The position numbers and the translations under genes were made by a program. The notes below the pieces were generated by a model. The model had not been told where the DNA came from, made no database searches, and saw only the letters and a program-made list of their open reading frames with translations. From Bacteroidota bacterium (GTDB taxonomy: Bacteria > Bacteroidota > Bacteroidia > Bacteroidales > WCHB1-69), in the NCBI GenBank assembly GCA_023392945.1, contig JAEWNB010000002.1:1-19602 (forward strand): DNA of 19,602 nucleotides, written 5' to 3'. This document shows, piece by piece, positions 15,192 to 19,602 of this stretch; within the stretch, counting starts at the first letter, position 1; every line of letters starts with the position of its first letter.

Positions 15192-16707
15192 ATTTCTCCA
15201 TTACAATATCCCAGCCGTTTGTGGATGACGGTTCATAAGTTCCGCTCCACATCTTGTATCCGGACTTTGTAGCCTTTAGTGTCTGCACCTTGTCTTGTTG
15301 AGCAAAAGGAATGTCAAGCCTAAAATATCCAGACGGATCAGAGATGGCAATAATATTCTGTACTTGAACCTCAACACCGGACAAAGGTTTCCCATCTTGT
15401 GCATCAATGATATGGCCAAAAATAAAGGCCTTACTATCATCGTGGCGAAACACAATTTCTAAACTTTTTCGAATAGTCAAGGTAGTGTCAACGGGAAAAA
15501 AACCGACTGCAGTGAAAGTAACATGGATTGGTTTACCTCTGTATTTTCCTGATATGTTTTGCACCACTGCTGTTAGTTGTTGATCCGTTATAAGGAACTT
15601 TTGAGGTTGCATATCAGCGTATTCTAACATAAGAGTGCCCTCTTTGAAGGGCAAGTGAGGAATTTTAAACTGACCGTCTTCGCGTAAAGCAATATTCATA
15701 TTAAACGGCACAAACAACATCCATAACAGTATAGCTAATGCCATAACAAGCATGCCCAAAAAAGAGAAGAGCAGAAGGCGTCTACAAGGTTTTTTGTTGC
15801 CATTCCGGAAGACATATCCATCATCTTCCATTCTTTTAATTATTTCCTGATAGGCTATATCAGCCAGATGACGTACATGTCCTTCTGAATAATCAAAATA
15901 CTTCATCTCTGGATTGTATTGCAGTGGGGCAGGTTGGGTGGTGGACACCATAAAATAGCCGGAATCCTCCCAGGCGCCAAGAAACTCCTTGGCATGCAGC
16001 CGCTTACTATTATCCGGGCAAGATGGATCAGCAAGTATTATTTGGGGTTGCTCGGGGTCAGAAGTGTCAATTCCGGCAAGCAGAAGCACGTGGTTAGCCT
16101 CCTGACCAAACATTTGGTTGTCAAACTGCTGCCAGAGATCGCTTTGGCTAATATCTTGAGAATCCACGCCAACAATGATCTTGTGTCCCTGACTCAGTTC
16201 ATGCATCAAATGATAGATATTGGCATTGCGCATTTGTACTGCAGGGACTTTATAATAGTTTAGCAATTCTCCAACATAGTCAAGAGGGCTTCCCATATTA
16301 TCGATGAACCAGCCGTGTTCCTTTGCTACGATTGTAAGTTCTTGAGTAGAAACGAAGATTCCATAGTCGCTCAGAATTTGTTGTTGAGCGCGGATTGCAC
16401 AGTTAAAGTCTTGACTATCAGCAGCCATAGCAATTTTACCATGTCCAGCCATCTGATAGCGAGTATCATCGTCCAGCTTACTTTTATCAATTAACGAACG
16501 ACGATAAACACCTTCTTTTTCCTTATCATTATCAAGTTGTTGGAAAGACATTTCTTGTGCCGAAATTGACAACACCTCGGCTTCTTCGGGATGCTCAGAC
16601 AGATAACGCAAAACCATTGCGCGTTCCTCTTCCGTAACCTTGCCTTCGAGGTAGCGTGCTAACAATTCGTCCGATATCAAGTTTTCGTTACACATTTTTC
16701 CATTCAT
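15190..16707 (-). CDS. Membrane anti-sigma-like protein with C39-like cysteine peptidase domain
   Basis: The 505-residue protein has an unusual architecture. Residues 10-50 (D-E-L-L-A-R-Y-L-E-G-K-V-T-E-E-E-R and L-S-E-H-P-E-E) look like the cytoplasmic helical start of a Bacteroidota anti-sigma factor, without a HxxxCxxC zinc motif. Residues 98-258 match C39/papain-like peptidases: F-N-C-A-I-R-A-Q (Cys103), H-G-W-F and G-S-P-L-D-Y-V-G-E-L-L, H-K-I-I-V-G-V-D, A-N-H-V-L-L-L-A-G-I-D (His206), I-I-L-A-D-P-S (Asp227) and L-G-A-W-E-D-S-G-Y-F-M-V. One transmembrane helix spans about 311-335. Residues 428-505 form a carboxypeptidase-regulatory-like domain (G-H-I-I-D-A-Q-D-G-K-P-L-S-G-V). The positive-inside KKPCRR before the helix puts the peptidase in the cytoplasm. 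It overlaps the sigma gene by 20 bases; an ATG at 16695 is an alternative start. It probably restrains the sigma factor. Confidence 0.8.
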   Translation of the reverse strand: MNGKMCNENLISDELLARYLEGKVTEEERAMVLRYLSEHPEEAEVLSISAQEMSFQQLDNDKEKEGVYRRSLIDKSKLDDDTRYQMAGHGKIAMAADSQDFNCAIRAQQQILSDYGIFVSTQELTIVAKEHGWFIDNMGSPLDYVGELLNYYKVPAVQMRNANIYHLMHELSQGHKIIVGVDSQDISQSDLWQQFDNQMFGQEANHVLLLAGIDTSDPEQPQIILADPSCPDNSKRLHAKEFLGAWEDSGYFMVSTTQPAPLQYNPEMKYFDYSEGHVRHLADIAYQEIIKRMEDDGYVFRNGNKKPCRRLLLFSFLGMLVMALAILLWMLFVPFNMNIALREDGQFKIPHLPFKEGTLMLEYADMQPQKFLITDQQLTAVVQNISGKYRGKPIHVTFTAVGFFPVDTTLTIRKSLEIVFRHDDSKAFIFGHIIDAQDGKPLSGVEVQVQNIIAISDPSGYFRLDIPFAQQDKVQTLKATKSGYKMWSGTYEPSSTNGWDIVMEK

Positions 16708-17278
16708 TTAATAATTCGACTAATGCAATCTTTGCTCTTTTTTTATAATTGTAAATATTACATACCGTTGTATTTAATTGCGAAGCCATTTCTTCAGGAT
16801 TCAGTCCGTTGATTTCAGCCAGCAAAACCCAACGATATTTATGGTTGCAGATATGCATAATTGCATCCATCAACTCGAAACGCCCCACCCTATCTCCTTC
16901 AGAACTTAATAATTTGATTTCCTGGCTAATTTCATCAATATTTAGAGTTCCATTGGAAGTCATTTTAGTCAATCGTGGTTTCTTTTGCACGAAAAATCTC
17001 ACAGCAATCACAGTCAGCCAGGTTAAAAGAGTTGCGCGTCCTTCGTATGAGCGCAGTTTGCTCCATTCGTTTTGCCTCATAAAAAGGTAAAACTCGCCGA
17101 TTATTTCGTTCAATTCTACCTCCCCATTGAAAATCTGGAAGGATAATCTTTTGAACATTGATTTGCACTTTTCAAAGAACAAGAATTCTACAGCCAACTC
17201 ATCGTTTTGCAGAATGCATTCGACAAGCTGAATGTCAGCCATATTGGCATATCGACTTCTACATTCTTCCGAAATCAT
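16688..17278 (-). CDS. ECF-type RNA polymerase sigma factor
   Basis: The 196-residue protein has the two-domain layout of an ECF sigma factor. Region 2 spans about residues 28-102, ending with R-A-T-L-L-T-W-L-T-V-I-A-V-R-F-F, the family's typical 'w..fl..ia.n...d' block. Region 4 spans about 133-193, with N-P-E-E-M-A-S-Q-L-N-T-T-V-C-N-I-Y-N-Y-K-K-R-A-K-I-A-L, a recognisable HTH. It would direct RNA polymerase to a specific promoter set when released from its anti-sigma factor. The start at 17278 is supported by a 4-base ATGA overlap with the stop of the TPR gene, which implies coupled translation. The 20-base overlap with the downstream anti-sigma-like gene points to balanced expression of the pair. 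Region 2 is divergent compared with FecI-type factors, so targets cannot be guessed. Confidence 0.85.
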   Translation of the reverse strand: MISEECRSRYANMADIQLVECILQNDELAVEFLFFEKCKSMFKRLSFQIFNGEVELNEIIGEFYLFMRQNEWSKLRSYEGRATLLTWLTVIAVRFFVQKKPRLTKMTSNGTLNIDEISQEIKLLSSEGDRVGRFELMDAIMHICNHKYRWVLLAEINGLNPEEMASQLNTTVCNIYNYKKRAKIALVELLNEWKNV

Positions 17279-19389
17279 TTCCGCTCTTTCCTGATAGCTT
17301 TTAATTTTTTAATATAGTCTTTCGTTTCCTCCAACAATTTCTGATATTTTTTTCCAGTGCTTTGCTCAAGTAATTTGATATTTTGTATAACCTTCCTGTG
17401 TTGTGGCAATCCATTTTTCACATCTTTTTTAACATAGTAAACATAAGCCAATGAATTATTTACAGTCAAGTAATCAGCAAAATAATATGGTTTATTGGAT
17501 TTATCGGCCGAAAGACAATCAAGCACATCCAAAGCTTTTTTAAGAGAGTATATGGCGCTATCGAGTTGTTCAGAAGCGAACTCAACTGTGGAGAGATTAA
17601 CATAAATTTCGTAAATCGAATAAGAACAATTACGCTGCTCAGAAGTAAGGATACTTTCGCGTATATTCAAAGCCTGCATATAACAATTCTTGGCGTCCCC
17701 ATTTTGTTTACTTTTGCGGTAAATAACTCCTTTATTGAGCAGAAGAACAGCTTTAATTGGAAGATAAATTTCAGGAGTAAGCTCAATACGTTCATCGCAA
17801 ACAGAGAGCCCTTTAGAGTAGTATTTCAAGGCGTTGTCGTATTGTTTGGTTTGAGAATAGAGCATCCCTATATTATTATAACTATTTACCATATATTCGC
17901 TAAAAAATGGGGGATTGCGTGGGGCAATGCTTTCAAAAAGTTCGTTTGATTTCATCAGGTAAACGATTGCCGTGTCATATTGTCGTGCGTCTAAATAGAG
18001 AACCCCTTTGTTGTTGTAGACATTAGCCAGATCATAGATATACTTATCCTTCCCTGAAGCAGCAAGAGTTTCGCGTATGGTTATTGCTTCGTTGTAATAA
18101 GGAAGCGCTTTCTCGAAGTATTCATCCATACGTTTTCCTTCGTAAATCAATCGATATAATTCTCCTGTATTATTTAATGTCGTACCATAATCTTCAAGAT
18201 AGGTTGCAGACTTGCTGACCAAATTTCTACGTATGGAAACACACTCCAACAGTATTTTTTCCGCTTCGGAATATTGACCGTTGTCCATTTGCAGGTTAGC
18301 CAGCGTGTTCATCGGATCGGAAGCATTGTACAAATATGTCTCTTCATCTATATCTTTAATAGCTTCCACTTCTTTGATAGCCTGTTGCAAGTATGTGAGT
18401 GACATATTATAATTTGAAGCCTTATAGTATAGATGCCCCATACTGCGTAGCGCATTTATACGGTCCTTAAATAAAATTGCGTGCTGGAGTGCTTTTTGGT
18501 TCCATAAAGTAGCACGATTAAAATCGTTTTGTTCCGTAAGAAATGTAGTGTAGGCGAAAAGATATTCGAAATTCGTGGAATCTGCCAATGCAATATTCCT
18601 CAGTATAGAATCTGTCTTAGTAAGATTATCAGGACCTGCAGCCATTTGTCGATAGGTAGCCTCTTCCTGTAACTTAGGAATAAGGTTGCGAATTGACTCA
18701 ATAGACTCGTGACGCAATTTTACTTTTGACTGAAGTTGTTCCAATAGATGGGAATTTTCAAAGACTGCAATTGCCTGATCAATTTGACCGGCTTCAAAAA
18801 AGTCCAATGCCTGTCGACTCAGTGTATCAAGATCGTCCTTATTGATACGTGCGAATAGATCGGCGTACTCCTCCAACTTTTGATATGCTTCGCTCAGTTT
18901 CTGTTCAGCCTTCTCCATCTTCTTTCTGTATTCTTCAGTTGAAATAGTCTGTTCTTCCAATGCTTTATGCAGATTTTGAATCGTGCGTCTGTATTCAGAC
19001 TCTCGGTAATTATCCATGATGTGGTAATACTGGCTGCGAATTGCATCTATTTTGCTTTTAGGGGCGACAATAATTTTAAGAGTGTCCTTCCCTGAAAGCT
19101 TCCATCCATTTTGAAAAATTTGCCTGTTTACAATCTCGTATCCCTCTTTTATGATTCGCAGATTGTAGATGATGTCACCTGCTTTTTTTTCACTGAAGAC
19201 AAGTCGAAAAGTTCCGTCGGTATTCGATGCCGTAGGCTGCAGGTCAGTAGCCGTCAGCAACGATATGCCAACTCCAGAAACAGGTTTTCCTTTGGAATTG
19301 AGCTCACAGACAATACCTTGCTGTATTACTTGGGCATCCAAATATAAATTTAAAAATATAAAAAGAAAAAAAATCAGAATTCGATTCAT
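17275..19389 (-). CDS. Exported TPR protein with carboxypeptidase-regulatory-like domain
   Basis: The 704-residue precursor has a signal peptide (1-19, ending LYLDA). Residues 25-108 form a carboxypeptidase-regulatory-like beta domain: G-I-V-C-E-L-N, G-K-P-V-S-G-V-G-I-S-L-L and T-D-G-T-F-R-L-V-F, then K-E-G-Y. A charged coiled coil follows at about 125-185 (R-K-K-M-E-K-A-E-Q-K-L-S-E-A-Y). Then come a linker with A-R-I-N-K-D-D-L-D-T-L and about ten TPR units from 195 to about 680, with A-x-x-Y-Y-x-x-A-[IL]-x-x-x motifs. There is no catalytic motif. It would act in the periplasm, probably as a sensor or partner for the anti-sigma protein, whose periplasmic domain has the same fold as its own N-terminus. 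It is the first gene of the operon; its stop overlaps the sigma start. Confidence 0.8.
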   Translation of the reverse strand: MNRILIFFLFIFLNLYLDAQVIQQGIVCELNSKGKPVSGVGISLLTATDLQPTASNTDGTFRLVFSEKKAGDIIYNLRIIKEGYEIVNRQIFQNGWKLSGKDTLKIIVAPKSKIDAIRSQYYHIMDNYRESEYRRTIQNLHKALEEQTISTEEYRKKMEKAEQKLSEAYQKLEEYADLFARINKDDLDTLSRQALDFFEAGQIDQAIAVFENSHLLEQLQSKVKLRHESIESIRNLIPKLQEEATYRQMAAGPDNLTKTDSILRNIALADSTNFEYLFAYTTFLTEQNDFNRATLWNQKALQHAILFKDRINALRSMGHLYYKASNYNMSLTYLQQAIKEVEAIKDIDEETYLYNASDPMNTLANLQMDNGQYSEAEKILLECVSIRRNLVSKSATYLEDYGTTLNNTGELYRLIYEGKRMDEYFEKALPYYNEAITIRETLAASGKDKYIYDLANVYNNKGVLYLDARQYDTAIVYLMKSNELFESIAPRNPPFFSEYMVNSYNNIGMLYSQTKQYDNALKYYSKGLSVCDERIELTPEIYLPIKAVLLLNKGVIYRKSKQNGDAKNCYMQALNIRESILTSEQRNCSYSIYEIYVNLSTVEFASEQLDSAIYSLKKALDVLDCLSADKSNKPYYFADYLTVNNSLAYVYYVKKDVKNGLPQHRKVIQNIKLLEQSTGKKYQKLLEETKDYIKKLKAIRKERK

Positions 19390-19414
19390 AAAAAAATAGG
19401 GTTGATATAGATTG

Positions 19415-19422
19415 CAAAAATA
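19415..19422 (-). promoter_or_regulatory. Candidate -7 box of the TPR-sigma-anti-sigma operon
   Basis: On the minus strand TATTTTTG matches TAnnTTTG, 25 bases before the TPR start codon. The -33 position reads ATAG, so there is no consensus upstream element; such half-promoters are common for regulated genes in this phylum. Confidence 0.4.
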
Positions 19423-19481
19423 ATAATTTAATCAAAACTCACTATTAAAAAATTATTAAAAATAGTAAAATAATAAAATGA

Positions 19482-19602
19482 TTACTTAATGTTATACCTA
19501 AACTGATTTTTGTAAGTTACCGAAGCTATCATTAGTCTGTCAAATCTTTTCTCTCCAAAGTATCTCCGATTAAACTTATAACAATATTCATCCAAATAAC
19601 TT
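19482..19602 (-). mobile_element. C-terminus of an IS1595/ISXO2-type transposase (partial)
   Basis: The minus strand is open from the window edge to a TAA at 19482-19484 and reads 39 residues. They include Y-L-D-E-Y-C-Y-K-F-N-R-R-Y-F-G, then F-D-R-L-M-I-A-S and Y-K-N-Q-F-R-Y-N. The Y-L-[DN]-E-[FY]-x-[YF]-[RK]-F-N-R-R signature followed by F-D-x-L is characteristic of the C-terminal end of ISXO2-like (IS1595-family) DDE transposases. The frame has no internal stop, so the element may be intact beyond the edge. No terminal inverted repeat could be recognised between 19390 and 19481. Confidence 0.75.

Noticed and set aside
15919..16263. 114-residue plus-strand open frame
   Set aside because: It is antisense to the well-supported peptidase domain, with no recognisable motif or promoter.
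17566..17949. 127-residue plus-strand open frame
   Set aside because: It is antisense to conserved TPR units and has no independent support.

Overview
The window looks like chromosomal DNA from a member of the Bacteroidota, most likely Bacteroidales. The DNA is AT-rich and most start codons lack a Shine-Dalgarno sequence. Several genes have TAnnTTTG-type -7 promoter boxes, and one (the tRNA) has a complete TTTG-N19-TAnnTTTG promoter. Many products carry short signal peptides ending in AQ, SQ or GQ, and the hpt-adk order and TPR / beta-barrel envelope genes fit this phylum. Family names were assigned by reading the translations; no database search was run.

Left part (1-6742), housekeeping and envelope genes. 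A minus-strand peptidyl-prolyl isomerase gene is cut off by the left edge. Divergent from it are hypoxanthine phosphoribosyltransferase (hpt) and adenylate kinase (adk), then a large exported TPR protein and an outer-membrane beta-barrel protein that probably work as a pair. A tRNA gene with anticodon CAU follows. Its acceptor stem points to the lysidine-type isoleucine tRNA. It has a near-textbook Bacteroidota promoter and a strong intrinsic terminator.

Middle part (6873-14985), all on the minus strand. A lone DUF3788-type gene is followed by a tightly packed run of nine genes read from 14985 down to 7534. The first encodes a small helix-turn-helix regulator. The other eight all encode exported proteins: two paralogous LPP20/SIMPL-like proteins, a small beta-barrel protein, a DUF6175-type protein, two proteins without clear family, a WG-repeat protein and a conserved protein with a glycine-rich segment. 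This looks like one transcription unit building a periplasmic or outer-membrane assembly of unknown function. An imperfect inverted repeat upstream of the regulator could be its operator.

Right part (15190-19389), also minus strand. Three overlapping genes form a signalling operon: an exported TPR protein with an N-terminal carboxypeptidase-regulatory-like domain, an ECF-type sigma factor, and a membrane-spanning protein. The last joins an anti-sigma-like N-terminus, a C39/papain-like cysteine peptidase domain with a plausible Cys-His-Asp triad, one transmembrane helix and a periplasmic carboxypeptidase-regulatory-like domain. This is the most unusual system in the window: a probable anti-sigma factor that carries its own cytoplasmic protease. 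It lies just upstream of the nine-gene envelope unit and may control it. The right edge holds the last 39 codons of an IS1595/ISXO2-type transposase.
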